Assembly (NCBI RefSeq): GCF_000019165.1
Contig: NC_010337.2
Span: 1,187,001 to 1,251,000 of the forward strand
Direction: 5' to 3'
Source: Heliomicrobium modesticaldum Ice1
Lineage (GTDB): Bacteria > Bacillota > Desulfitobacteriia > Heliobacteriales > Heliobacteriaceae
DNA length: 64,000 nt
Below are positions 18,761 through 27,637 of the stretch, piece after piece. Position numbers and translations under genes: made by a program. A model generated the notes under the pieces. That model searched no databases. It was given only the letters and a program-made list of their open reading frames with translations, and had not been told where the DNA came from. Numbering within the stretch: the stretch's first letter is position 1; every line of letters begins with the position of its first letter.

Positions 18761-21028
18761 ATGAACAAGCAGATTGCCTTTTCTGTCTCACCGGAGGCGT
18801 TGCAGACGAAGGGCCTGCTCTTGCAAGGGGACATTGCCAAATTGCTTTCTCCCTTTGCCGGGAAAACGATTTACTTGCAAGATCCCATTTTGAATTGGAT
18901 CAGGTGTAAAGTCAATTCCCAGGGAACCCTTCTCCAAAGCCCTCAATTGGGGAAGTTTCTAAAAAATATGGGCTCCTCCACCTTTGCAATACGACAGATA
19001 GGCAGTGAGGAATTTTTCGTTTTTCCCGTCGCTCTTCGGCAACCGAGCCCTCGGGCGAATCGGGCTGGAGCAGAACGCTCAGCCGCCCAAAAGGGGACGA
19101 ACAGGGAAAGCACGAAAAAAAGGATGGCGACCCTGAGCGCGAAGGCAACTGCAGCGGTCGCGGCACAGCGGGCGTCCGCCGTGACACCAGCGTCAACAAG
19201 TGAAAAGACACAGGGAACCAGTCTGCTCGACCCGGTCCAACAGCTTGTCCAGGAGTTTGAGCAGGGCTCACGAGGCAATGTTGTGGAGATCCGCCTCGAC
19301 CGGGAGAAGGGAAGGCCGCTTGTTGAAAAGATCATCAACGGCCATGGGGCCAGCGTTGACGATCTGTACCTGCGCCGGCAGGCCCTGCAGTTTTCCTTGC
19401 ACCCGGGTTTCGACACGCTCCTGTCCTTAACGGCTGTTCGCGATATGACCCCCTTTGACTACCAGATCCGGACGGTCCGTCATGTGCTGGCGAACCTGCG
19501 CGGGCGGGCGCTCCTTTGTGACGAAGTGGGGATGGGCAAAACAGTCGAGGCCGGATTGATCGCCCTGGAATACATGCTGCGCGGCTTGGCCCGGCGTGTG
19601 CTCATCCTGGCGCCACCGTCGCTTGTCTCACAATGGCGCGAGGAGATGCAGGTCAAATTCAACCTTGATTTCATCACCTATGATGATCCGGCCTTTAAGG
19701 CCCATCACGAGCCTTGGACCTTTTTCCCGCGCATCATCGCCTCCATCGACACGGCAAAGCGGGAGAGTCATCGACTACAGATCGGCGCTGCCGCCTTCGA
19801 TCTGGTCATCTGCGATGAGGCCCACCATCTGAAGAATCGCCGTACGCAGGCTTATCAATTGGTGAGCCAACTGCAGAAGAAGTATATCCTTCTGCTGACA
19901 GCGACGCCGGTGGAAAACGATCTGGAAGAGTTGTTCAATTTGATCACGCTGCTTTTACCGGGGCAGCTGGAGACAGCGGCAGCCTTTAAGAAAAAATACA
20001 TCACCCGCGGCGATGCCTTAAAACCAAAAAATACGGAGGAACTCAAGGCGCTCGTTCGTGAGGTGATGGTCAGAAACCGCCGTTCTGAAACAGGGGTCAT
20101 TTTGAGCCGCCGCTATGCTGAGACGATTCGGTTGCAGCTGAGTCCGGAGGAGATGGCTTTTTACCGGCGGCTCACTCATTTTGTCCGAGGCTTTTTTATC
20201 GATGGGCAGGACAAGCCCCAGGGCGGGGCGAGTTTGCTGACCCTGAAGGTGCTGCAGCGGGAGATCGGCAGCAGCATTGAAGCGGTGTTGCCGACGCTGA
20301 CCAAGATGGCCGAGCAGCCATCTTACGCGCCGGAGATGCGCCGGCTTTTTGCCGCATTGCTGGAGCAGGCCAAAAAGGTGCCGCATCGGGCAAAGGCCGA
20401 CGCGCTGGTGCAACTATTGAGAGGGCTCAACGATAAGGTGATCGTCTTTACCGGTTTTTCGGAGACCCATCGCTACCTGGTTCGCCGGCTGACTGAGGCG
20501 GGCTTTGCGGTGGCCCAGCTGCACGGCGGCATGAAGCGGTTGGAAAAGGAAGAGCAGGTGCGCTATTTTGCCGACGTGGCCCAAGTGCTCCTGTCTACGG
20601 AAACGGGCAGTGAAGGACGGAACCTGCAGTTTTGCCGCTGTCTTGTCAATTATGATTTGCCTTGGAATCCCATGCAGATTGAGCAGCGCATCGGCCGGAT
20701 TCATCGCATCGGCCAGGAGCGGGATGTCTATATCTACAACCTGTCTGCTCAGGATACGTTGGAAGCCCACATGTTGGAACTGCTGGATGCCAAGATCAAC
20801 ATGTTCCAACTGGTCGTCGGCGAGTTGGATATGATCTTAGGCAACCTCAAGGAGAACCAGGGCTTTGAGGATATGGTGTTGAACGCTTGGCTGCAGTCGG
20901 CCGACGAGCGGGAGATGGAGGCCCAGATGGACAAAGTGGGCGATCAACTGCTGGAGGCAAAAAACCACTATCTCGCCGTCAAGGCTATCGATGAGCGGCT
21001 ACTGGGAGAGTTGGTGCCTGATGAGTGA
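18761..21028 (+). CDS. SNF2-family DEAD/H-box helicase
   Basis: About 755 residues. ATG 18761 is preferred, with AGGTGGTGA ahead; GTG 18746 is possible. An N-terminal region of about 220 residues precedes the motor. Motor motifs: LLCDEVGMGKTVEAGLIALE (Walker A, about 252), LAPPSLVSQW, VICDEAHHLKN (Walker B DEAH), LLTATPVEND, then the second RecA lobe with VIVFTGFSETH, LSTETGSEGRNLQFC and WNPMQIEQRIGRIHRIGQ. This is the SNF2/RapA branch of ATP-driven DNA or nucleoprotein translocases. The next gene overlaps its stop, so the two products probably work together. RapA-like remodelling or phage defence are possible; no DISARM or other defence partner is nearby. Confidence 0.9.
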   Translation: MNKQIAFSVSPEALQTKGLLLQGDIAKLLSPFAGKTIYLQDPILNWIRCKVNSQGTLLQSPQLGKFLKNMGSSTFAIRQIGSEEFFVFPVALRQPSPRANRAGAERSAAQKGTNRESTKKRMATLSAKATAAVAAQRASAVTPASTSEKTQGTSLLDPVQQLVQEFEQGSRGNVVEIRLDREKGRPLVEKIINGHGASVDDLYLRRQALQFSLHPGFDTLLSLTAVRDMTPFDYQIRTVRHVLANLRGRALLCDEVGMGKTVEAGLIALEYMLRGLARRVLILAPPSLVSQWREEMQVKFNLDFITYDDPAFKAHHEPWTFFPRIIASIDTAKRESHRLQIGAAAFDLVICDEAHHLKNRRTQAYQLVSQLQKKYILLLTATPVENDLEELFNLITLLLPGQLETAAAFKKKYITRGDALKPKNTEELKALVREVMVRNRRSETGVILSRRYAETIRLQLSPEEMAFYRRLTHFVRGFFIDGQDKPQGGASLLTLKVLQREIGSSIEAVLPTLTKMAEQPSYAPEMRRLFAALLEQAKKVPHRAKADALVQLLRGLNDKVIVFTGFSETHRYLVRRLTEAGFAVAQLHGGMKRLEKEEQVRYFADVAQVLLSTETGSEGRNLQFCRCLVNYDLPWNPMQIEQRIGRIHRIGQERDVYIYNLSAQDTLEAHMLELLDAKINMFQLVVGELDMILGNLKENQGFEDMVLNAWLQSADEREMEAQMDKVGDQLLEAKNHYLAVKAIDERLLGELVPDE

Positions 21029-22091
21029 TCGCCATCTGGATCGGCCGACCGCCCACGGCGACATCAAGCCCTTCGTCCGCGATTGTCTCCGTCGCTCCGG
21101 CGCTGTCGTAGAGGAAAGCGGTTATGAGCTCTGGGAGGTTTTGCTCAGTGACGACCTATCGCGGCGCTGCCGGGAGGAGCATCTGTGTTTGACCTTTGAC
21201 GCCGAGGTGGCCCGTGAATCCCCCGATGCTCTCTTTGTCACCTATGGAAGCCCCTTTCTCGACGCGGTAGTGGAACAGGCGAAGGTATATGGCGATTATA
21301 CGCAGCTCTATTGGCCGGGAACGTCGGCGCAGCCCCCGCAGAACCTGCTCAAGAAGATTCACGATCAGATCCAGTTTCAGCGTTGCCGTCCGCCGTCGGT
21401 GGAGATGGTTTGGACGGCGGAGCACCGCTTTTATGCCTTCTTTTTTCTCTGTACCTTTCATTCTTTCGAGAAGACGGAAGTGCTGTTGCCGGTGGTGATC
21501 GACGGATACCGGGGGGAACGGCGGGAAGACTTTTTTCAATGGTGGGACACCGTGCTCCCGGCAGAAACTCCAGCCTATAATTATACCCCGGCGCCGGCGA
21601 TGTCGCCGGAAGCCGCTTATCTCGCTGCTTGCTCGATAGCCGAGCAAGACGCCCAAGAGCAGGCGCAGGCCATCTATAATCGTTCTGCCGCCTTTCGACG
21701 GCGTGAGTTGGGCAAGATTGCCGCCTATTATGTGGAGACGGAGGCGGCCCTGCAGAAGAAGCTCGAGGCTGCCGATACGGCGGAGAAACGCGCTCGTTTG
21801 ACGGCTCAGATCGATGCGACTCGGGCGGATCGCGAGCGCCGGCTTCTCGATGCCCAGGATCGGTACCGAGTCAAGGGGGATGTGCGGCTGGATCACGTCA
21901 TGACGCTGGCCATGCCGCGCATCCATGTGAAGTTGAACCTGCAGCTGGGAAAACAGGTATTTCAGCCGGTGGTCTTGTACAATCCGATCAATGGCCAGGT
22001 GGAGCCGTTGCGTTGTGAACGTTGTGGAAAGACCGTGACGGCGGTGTTGCCCGATAGAGAGGGGAAGCTTATCTGCGGGCAGGGATGTTGA
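21021..22091 (+). CDS. Coiled-coil/zinc-ribbon partner of the SNF2 helicase
   Basis: 356 residues from ATG 21021, which overlaps the helicase stop (ATGAGTGA), a clear sign of translational coupling. No family recognised. A charged coiled-coil stretch of Lys/Glu/Ala/Arg occupies about residues 230-285 (AALQKKLEAADTAEKRARL). The C-terminus carries CERCGK and CGQGC, likely a four-cysteine zinc ribbon. Similar partner proteins accompany SNF2 helicases in other Firmicutes, as far as I recall; that they act as targeting or regulatory subunits is inferred. Confidence 0.7.
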   Translation: MSDRHLDRPTAHGDIKPFVRDCLRRSGAVVEESGYELWEVLLSDDLSRRCREEHLCLTFDAEVARESPDALFVTYGSPFLDAVVEQAKVYGDYTQLYWPGTSAQPPQNLLKKIHDQIQFQRCRPPSVEMVWTAEHRFYAFFFLCTFHSFEKTEVLLPVVIDGYRGERREDFFQWWDTVLPAETPAYNYTPAPAMSPEAAYLAACSIAEQDAQEQAQAIYNRSAAFRRRELGKIAAYYVETEAALQKKLEAADTAEKRARLTAQIDATRADRERRLLDAQDRYRVKGDVRLDHVMTLAMPRIHVKLNLQLGKQVFQPVVLYNPINGQVEPLRCERCGKTVTAVLPDREGKLICGQGC

Positions 22092-22189
22092 GAAAAGGAA
22101 AGCCGCCACGTTGACGGTAAACGCCATCGGCGCCCGGACTTACCTTGCGATCTTTATACCCAATCAGCTCATGGATTCAGGAAATATTT

Positions 22190-22217
22190 AAAATCCCCCG
22201 AAAGGGGGATTTTTTTC
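22190..22217 (+). terminator. Intrinsic terminator
   Basis: AAATCCCCC (22191-22199), loop GAAA, GGGGGATTT, then a T run. It ends the helicase unit and insulates the protease gene. Confidence 0.9.
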
Positions 22218-22268
22218 GATCTCTTGCCTTGATTACAATGAGCACAAATATGAAGAGGGGGGAATGGG

Positions 22269-24515
22269 ATGAGAGGAAGGGCCATTGGAAAAGGTCTGAC
22301 AAAAATCCTTTTCGGCGTTTTTGCACTGATCGTGACGGCGCACCTAACAGGGTGTGCCGGTGGTGATGCAGGCGAGAAAAATCTGTCCCTCTCCAGCCGC
22401 CCGGCCATACAACTTGGCAAGGCGGAGATCAAGCCGTTAAAACGCGAAAATTGGACAAACCTGGAAGGCGTTGGTCTTGTTCCGGCAGATCGCGTCATGG
22501 TCGTCTTAAAAGAAGGTGCCGGACCAAGTGACGCCGACCGGGTGGCGCAGTCGATAGGCGGAAAAGTCGTTGGTTTCTTTGATTATATCCACCTCTATCA
22601 AATTGAGACTGTCGGTAAGACTGCCAGTGATCTGATCCGGCACATTCAGGCGGCCCGCCAAGACAGCGCAGTGGAGCTTGCTTTTCCCGACCAGTCGGTC
22701 AGCCCTGATGTTACGATAGTCGGCGTCCAATGTTCCCCGCTGGATGATCCCCTTTATACGAAGGATGGACGCAATAAAGGGTATGAGATGGTTGGCGTGG
22801 AACGGGCTTGGGCCTTGATCCGCGCTTCTAAACTGAAGCTGTCTGATGTGCACGTCGGCGTTGTCGATGACGGGATCTATAAAAAGACGGACGAGTTCGA
22901 TGGAGAAACGACAGTCGATGTGACGGATCCGGATGGGGAACTGGCAACCCCGACAAAAGTTGAGGATAACGTTCATGACGACCCCTATGGGAGCCACGGT
23001 ACGGCAGTCACCTCGATCATCGCTGCCAATCCGAAAAACGGCGGTTTGACCGGCGTGGCTTCCAACTTGGGAAATAAGCTGCATGTATCCGTTGCGAATA
23101 TGTATGGGCCTCCTTATGGAGACCGTTGGACCAACGCGCCTGACCCGAATGATCCGACTAAGGTGACTTACAGCAACGGCTTTACCCAGGTGCTGGGACC
23201 CCTTATGGCGATCAAGAAACAGATCGAAAGCGGTGCCACCATCATCAACTGTTCTTGGGGAAACAGCAACGCCCATCCGGAAACAGCTGCCGCCTACCGG
23301 AGGTTCTTTGAGAAAATGGCGCAGGAACACCCGAACATTCTCTTTGTCTGCTCTGCCGGCAACAATGGCAAAGTGCTTGACGGAAGCCGGCGCTATCCGA
23401 GCGGCTTGAATCTGCCGAACATGATCACCGTGGGCAATGTGAGAAATGACGGCACCCGCGCCAACTCCAGCAATATGGCGGGCCCGAACTATGAGGTGAC
23501 GATCGCGGCGCCTGGACAACAGGCTGTCCATGGGGTGAGCAAGGATGGCGTCGTTGTCAACGACCATGGAGGAACAAGTATGGCTACACCGCATGTGGCT
23601 GCCGCGGCGGCGTTGCTTCGTTCGATCCATCCAAAGCTCAGCGCCGGTGATATCAAAGCCATCTTGAAAAAAACTGCCTTGGAGGGCGTGACCGTCGGTG
23701 ATCGCTCTAACCTGGCGCCACCGGAGTTAGGGGGCGGGATCTTATCGATCGATCAGGCGGTGCTCTATGTGCTCAATGACCTGCGTAGGGAAAAGGGGCT
23801 GGCCCCGTTGAGTATGGATGCGGCACTGATGTCGACGAGGATCGATCTGATTGCAGAAGGTGGGCCGAAAGAGTGGAAGGTAAGCGCAACGATCCCTGCT
23901 GTCGGCACGGACGGGACAGATGTCGACTTTGAGTTGCAAGGAGAGGGCGCTGTTGGCGGCAACAGCAAGAAGCATCTGGACAATGACGGGACGCTGAAGT
24001 GGGACGTAACGCTGGCCAAGACGACAGGAACTGTTCACATCAAACGGATGGACTCAAACTCCTGCTGGAAGGTGGAACTGGCGCCTGATTTCTCCGGAAC
24101 TTGGGAGGGGACCATCGTCGTATCCCGAACGCCGTCGCCTTCGCAGAAACCACCTGTCAACAACGGGGAGTGCGAAGGCGTCAACATCGACTTTTCTCAA
24201 TTGCAAGGGCAGTCGAGACCGATACAGCTGATCATCGACAAGCCAGAAAGACCTACGGACCTGTACAGCGGTTCTTTTTCCAGCGGAGAAGGCAAGGAGA
24301 AGAAAGAGATCCCGCTGCAGATAGCCGTCGACGGAGATTCGGTGCGTTTTCAATTGGAGGACAGAGGGTTCAGCGCGCCGTTCTACGGCAGCCTGTCCAG
24401 CAGAGAAGGTACAGATACGCTCTCTGGTTCCTGGAGTTTTATGGTGCCGATAGAGGGGGGAGGCACGGCGGAGTTTCTTGGCGGTGAGTGGACGGTGACC
24501 AGGAAGGCCTCGTAA
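22269..24515 (+). CDS. Subtilisin-like (S8) serine protease lipoprotein
   Basis: 748 residues, exported. The N-terminus has basic residues, a hydrophobic run and the lipobox LTGC, so lipid anchoring at Cys (about residue 28) is expected. Catalytic triad of S8: Asp in VGVVDDGIY (about 198), His in YGSHGTAVTSII (about 242) and Ser in GGTSMATPHVAAAA (about 436), with the oxyanion Asn in CSAGNNGK. Between the signal and the catalytic domain is an inhibitor-I9-like propeptide region (VVLKEGAGPSDADRVAQSIG). About 230 residues of beta-rich C-terminal sequence are unrecognised. GAGGGGGGAATGGG precedes the ATG. The gene right after it is an Lgt-like transferase, the enzyme class that lipidates such a Cys. 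Confidence 0.92.
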   Translation: MRGRAIGKGLTKILFGVFALIVTAHLTGCAGGDAGEKNLSLSSRPAIQLGKAEIKPLKRENWTNLEGVGLVPADRVMVVLKEGAGPSDADRVAQSIGGKVVGFFDYIHLYQIETVGKTASDLIRHIQAARQDSAVELAFPDQSVSPDVTIVGVQCSPLDDPLYTKDGRNKGYEMVGVERAWALIRASKLKLSDVHVGVVDDGIYKKTDEFDGETTVDVTDPDGELATPTKVEDNVHDDPYGSHGTAVTSIIAANPKNGGLTGVASNLGNKLHVSVANMYGPPYGDRWTNAPDPNDPTKVTYSNGFTQVLGPLMAIKKQIESGATIINCSWGNSNAHPETAAAYRRFFEKMAQEHPNILFVCSAGNNGKVLDGSRRYPSGLNLPNMITVGNVRNDGTRANSSNMAGPNYEVTIAAPGQQAVHGVSKDGVVVNDHGGTSMATPHVAAAAALLRSIHPKLSAGDIKAILKKTALEGVTVGDRSNLAPPELGGGILSIDQAVLYVLNDLRREKGLAPLSMDAALMSTRIDLIAEGGPKEWKVSATIPAVGTDGTDVDFELQGEGAVGGNSKKHLDNDGTLKWDVTLAKTTGTVHIKRMDSNSCWKVELAPDFSGTWEGTIVVSRTPSPSQKPPVNNGECEGVNIDFSQLQGQSRPIQLIIDKPERPTDLYSGSFSSGEGKEKKEIPLQIAVDGDSVRFQLEDRGFSAPFYGSLSSREGTDTLSGSWSFMVPIEGGGTAEFLGGEWTVTRKAS

Positions 24516-24546
24516 TTATCGAGAAGGGGAATGAGGTGCGGGCACT

Positions 24547-25353
24547 ATGTGGCCGGTGCTGTGGCGATGGGGGAGCGGCGCCGACGCTGTCGGCGTCCGC
24601 GCCTACCCCTTTTTCATGATCATCGCAGCGCTCATCGCGCTGGTCGGTTCCTACAGGTTGGCTTGCAGGAAGGATTTTCCCAAATCAAGGGTGTTGGCGA
24701 CGTTGGCGGTGATGGCACTGTCTGTGCCGGTAGGTGCCCGGATGCTGAATTTGTGGCTCCGTCCTGACTTGTATCAGGGGAACCCCGCACAGGTGTTTTC
24801 CCTGGAGCCGACAGGTTTTTCCCTGTACGGGGGTCTGCTCCTTGCCGCCATAACGGGGACTCTCGCCTGTAGAATCTTAAAATTGCCCTTGCTCCAACTC
24901 GCCGATTCAACAGCCCCTCCCCTCGGCTTGGCGATCGCCATGATGCGGCTGGGCTGTTTCTCTGCCGGCTGTTGTTTTGGGAATGTGACAGACCTCTCTT
25001 GGGGCGTCATCTTTCCCTTGTTCAGCCTCGCCCATAGAGCCCAGATCCGCGATGGGATGGTCACCGGGCTGTTCTCCAGCCCTTTACCCGTTCACCCAAC
25101 CCAACTGTACGAGCTTATCGGCGCACTGCTTGCTTCCGCCTTAGCCTACTGGCTATGGCGCCGAAAGATGCATGACGGTACCGCCTTCGCCGCTTTTGTT
25201 TTGCTATTCACAAGTTTTCGTTGGGCCAATCGCTCATTCCGCTATGAAGCACTGCAAGCATTGCCGCCGTCCTTTTACCCGGCTCTTTACATGACGATCC
25301 TGATCGTTTCCGGCACCTATCTGGTTCTACGCAAGCGCGCTGACGACGGGTGA
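24547..25353 (+). CDS. Prolipoprotein diacylglyceryl transferase family protein (Lgt paralogue)
   Basis: 268 residues, about seven spans. RLGCFSAGCCFGNVTDLSWG, VIFP and HPTQLYE are the conserved features of Lgt-type membrane enzymes, which transfer diacylglycerol from phosphatidylglycerol to lipobox Cys. The Lgt signature Arg/Gly loop is altered by an extra cysteine pair (GCC), as in paralogues annotated only at family level. GAGGTG lies 9 nt before ATG 24547. It is 31 nt behind the lipoprotein protease, so an operon with a dedicated maturation role is likely. Whether it is the housekeeping Lgt or a specialised one cannot be told from the window. Confidence 0.8.
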   Translation: MWPVLWRWGSGADAVGVRAYPFFMIIAALIALVGSYRLACRKDFPKSRVLATLAVMALSVPVGARMLNLWLRPDLYQGNPAQVFSLEPTGFSLYGGLLLAAITGTLACRILKLPLLQLADSTAPPLGLAIAMMRLGCFSAGCCFGNVTDLSWGVIFPLFSLAHRAQIRDGMVTGLFSSPLPVHPTQLYELIGALLASALAYWLWRRKMHDGTAFAAFVLLFTSFRWANRSFRYEALQALPPSFYPALYMTILIVSGTYLVLRKRADDG

Positions 25354-25391
25354 TATAACTGCTCTATGAGAGCGATTTGAACACAACTTGC

Positions 25392-25418
25392 ATATCCCCC
25401 TTTTGGGGGATATTTTTA
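25392..25418 (+). terminator. Intrinsic terminator
   Basis: ATATCCCCC (25392-25400), loop, GGGGGATAT (25405-25413), then TTTTA. It directly abuts the group II intron fragment at 25419. Confidence 0.9.
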
Positions 25419-25484
25419 GTGCGCCCGGCATAGGCCTTGCCATACGGTGCAAGTCCCGAATAAGTTGGAACGGCGGTCTTAAGG
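25419..25484 (+). mobile_element. Group II intron 5' fragment
   Basis: GTGCGCCCGGCAT at 25419 and AAGTCCCGAA further on match, with scattered changes, the first 60 or so nt of the complete intron at 58806. Nothing after about 25485 resembles intron sequence, and no reverse transcriptase is near. As at 58806, it begins directly after a terminator hairpin. It is a remnant of a second insertion, truncated at its 3' side. Confidence 0.75.
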
Positions 25485-25579
25485 ATATTTTCTCCCCGAA
25501 TGGGCCTGTTCTTGTTATACTAGGAGCGAAGTGTTGGAATAGTGCGTAAATGCCGGGGGGATGGGTGCCGGTGCGGGAC

Positions 25580-26965
25580 ATGAAAGAGAGCCATTGCAGC
25601 ACCATCAGTGTAGATCTGTATCGCGGCAACCTGGGCAAGCGGGAGGCGGTATTGCGGTTTCTTCAAAGGGCACTTTCATTGGAAAGGCCGACACGGTTAC
25701 TGCTCACCAGCCAGGAGGATATGACCTGGTTAAGCGGCGACCGCGATTTTCTGGAGACGTGGAAAGCCCTTTTGCATCAAGTGATTGAATCGGGCCATAA
25801 GATCGTCATCATTCACAGTTTCGACCGGAGTCTTTCCAGCCTCCTTTTTATCATGGACTATTGGTTGCCGATGCATCTGACCGGTCAGTTAGATGGCTAT
25901 TGTTACAGCGATTTTGCCTTCGACCGTTCTAAGACAACCTTGTTTATCCTTGAAGAGCAGGCCTGCATTTTCTCTCGTACCTACGAAGGCGCCGAACACC
26001 AGCAAGCCTTTTACTTTACTCAAAAAGATGTCATTCGCATGTTCGAAGAGTCCTTTTGGGCAAAAATTCGGAGTTGTCGGCCTTTGATGAAGCGGTTGCC
26101 GTCAGCTCCCATGGAACGCATGCAGGAGATCGCTGCTTTTGAAAAAAAGAACTGTGCCTGTGTCGCTTTTGCACAGACCATGTCAGCTTGGACGATGCCT
26201 GTTCATATCTACGAAAAAGTCCTTGGCCGTTTGGACATCGACCCGATTGAGTTGAAACGGCGCAGCAACTTCCACCGCAAGCGCCAAGCCGATTTCATCA
26301 GGGCGATTAAAGAGCAGAGATATTCATTGCTCTACCATATAGACAGGTTGGAGGAAATCGTCCATCGAGGCGGAGTCACATACGGCGGGGGGGAGTTCTT
26401 TGAATCGGAAAACATAATCGTCCCTTCAGCCGATTTTGTAGAGCATCTGATCTACATCAGCGACTTGCTGGAGATGAATCCATTATTGGAAGTTTCGCTG
26501 GTATGTCGGGAAAACACGGCGTTGAAAATGAAGGATTACGGCTACATCTTAAAAGAAGGCGACCAGGTGATCCTGACGCCTGGTCGCCGGCAAAGGTCGA
26601 CATCCGTTTACGTAGCATCGGATGAGCCGACGGTGATGCGTGCCGTCAGCCTTTGCCACCAGTACCTGCAGCAGAGCGTCTCGCCGGAAGACAGAGACGT
26701 GAAAACGATGGCGCTCATATTCCGGCAAGCTGCAACGACGGCACCCCTCGATCCCTCTTCCTGCTTTTACGGTCTACTGACGGAGCGAGAATATGAGATT
26801 GCCTTGATGATCGCCGAAGGATTGACCTCAAGGGAGATCGCTGAAAAAACCTTCATCAGTCTGAATACAGTCAAGAGTCACATCAAAAACATCTACCGCA
26901 AAATCGGTGTGAGTACGAAAGTGGAACTCACCAAGCTGATCAGCAGCAAAAAGGAATCGGTCTGA
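25580..26965 (+). CDS. LuxR-type transcriptional regulator with large N-terminal sensor region
   Basis: About 461 residues. The C-terminal 60 residues are a LuxR/FixJ helix-turn-helix: LTEREYEIALMIAEGLTSRE followed by IAEKTFISLNTVKSHIKNIY. The 390-residue N-terminal region contains no recognised domain. It has a beta/alpha pattern early (TRLLLTSQEDM, HKIVIIHSFDRS) that could be a degenerate nucleotide or sensor fold. Start uncertain between ATG 25550, GTG 25571 and ATG 25580; only the latter two are near the GGGGGG at 25555. The gene stands alone, with the next operon converging. Target genes are unknown. Confidence 0.85.
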   Translation: MKESHCSTISVDLYRGNLGKREAVLRFLQRALSLERPTRLLLTSQEDMTWLSGDRDFLETWKALLHQVIESGHKIVIIHSFDRSLSSLLFIMDYWLPMHLTGQLDGYCYSDFAFDRSKTTLFILEEQACIFSRTYEGAEHQQAFYFTQKDVIRMFEESFWAKIRSCRPLMKRLPSAPMERMQEIAAFEKKNCACVAFAQTMSAWTMPVHIYEKVLGRLDIDPIELKRRSNFHRKRQADFIRAIKEQRYSLLYHIDRLEEIVHRGGVTYGGGEFFESENIIVPSADFVEHLIYISDLLEMNPLLEVSLVCRENTALKMKDYGYILKEGDQVILTPGRRQRSTSVYVASDEPTVMRAVSLCHQYLQQSVSPEDRDVKTMALIFRQAATTAPLDPSSCFYGLLTEREYEIALMIAEGLTSREIAEKTFISLNTVKSHIKNIYRKIGVSTKVELTKLISSKKESV

Positions 26966-27006
26966 ACCGGGTTGCAAGGCGCTGCGCCGGAATGTCTGGA
27001 AGGGCA

Positions 27007-27050
27007 AAGAAGAGAGACACTGCGGTGAGGTCAGTGTCTCTCCTCTTCTA
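27007..27050. terminator. Bidirectional terminator between converging units
   Basis: GAGAGACACTG (27012-27022) pairs with CAGTGTCTCTC (27032-27042), extended by AAGA and TCTT flanks. It serves the LuxR gene and, on the other strand, the arsenic cluster. Confidence 0.7.
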
Positions 27051-27338
27051 CAAACGATCTGTCTTGGCCACCATCTGGGGATTATCGGCGGCGAAACAGT
27101 CACAAACGGTTTCGCCGCTTTTTTCAACGGCCTTTTGTACATTCTTCAGTTGTTGCATGATCATGACCAAACAGAAAAAAATCAGAAAGACCACAATGCC
27201 AGAGGATATATAGACCAATGTGATCAACCAACGGCTTGTCTCCAGAAACTCATAAATACCGCCGCTGAGTCCTGCCAGTAAAAAAATCACCGCCAAGACC
27301 TTCATCAGCTTTTGCGTTTTACCGATTAACGCTAACAA
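27048..27338 (-). CDS. Small membrane protein, last gene of the arsenic/redox cluster
   Basis: About 96 residues. Two membrane segments are evident: VLAVIFLLAGLSGGIYEF and LITLVYISSGIVVFLIFFCL. A short cytoplasmic tail with CDC follows (GETVCDCFAADN). TTG at 27338 fits the AAGGAGT ribosome site best; GTG 27347 is too close to it. Family not recognised. It is 22 nt downstream of the Cys-rich ferredoxin and probably co-transcribed with it. Confidence 0.6.
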   Translation of the reverse strand: MLALIGKTQKLMKVLAVIFLLAGLSGGIYEFLETSRWLITLVYISSGIVVFLIFFCLVMIMQQLKNVQKAVEKSGETVCDCFAADNPQMVAKTDRL

Positions 27339-27369
27339 CGGGACCACTCCTTACCATATGAGCAATCGA

Positions 27370-27612
27370 TCAGCATGGCGAAGAACAACAGCAGCCGCCG
27401 CCTTGTTGACGTCCGTCATCACCTGCGTAGGAAATCGCCCCAGAGGAACAGCGTTTCTGACAGCCACGGCAACCGTGAACACAACCGACAGGAAAAATGA
27501 CGATGGGCTTATTATTGTCATTGCCGTAAACGCCACGAGAACAATGGTTGATACATACGCCGCAGCCAGTGCACCGATCATAATCAATCACGGGATACCA
27601 TGTTTCGGACAT
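27370..27612 (-). CDS. Cys-rich 4Fe-4S ferredoxin-type protein
   Basis: 80 residues from the ATG at 27612, which has GAGGAGGAATTAATC ahead. It shows a first cluster motif CTGCGVCINHC, a second CVHGCRGCQKRC with irregular spacing, and a very cysteine-rich end GGGCCCSSPC. The tail looks like a soft-metal or metalloid binding site. Position after CcdA and thioredoxin-fold genes in an ars cluster suggests it relays electrons or holds As/metal in that pathway. Specific function unknown. Confidence 0.8.
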   Translation of the reverse strand: MSETWYPVIDYDRCTGCGVCINHCSRGVYGNDNNKPIVIFPVGCVHGCRGCQKRCSSGAISYAGDDGRQQGGGCCCSSPC

Positions 27613-27637
27613 GATTAATTCCTCCTCATCACCATGA

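Noticed and set aside
18761-22091. DISARM-type defence system
   Set aside because: The SNF2 helicase fits in general, but no DrmA, DrmB, DrmC or methyltransferase is adjacent.
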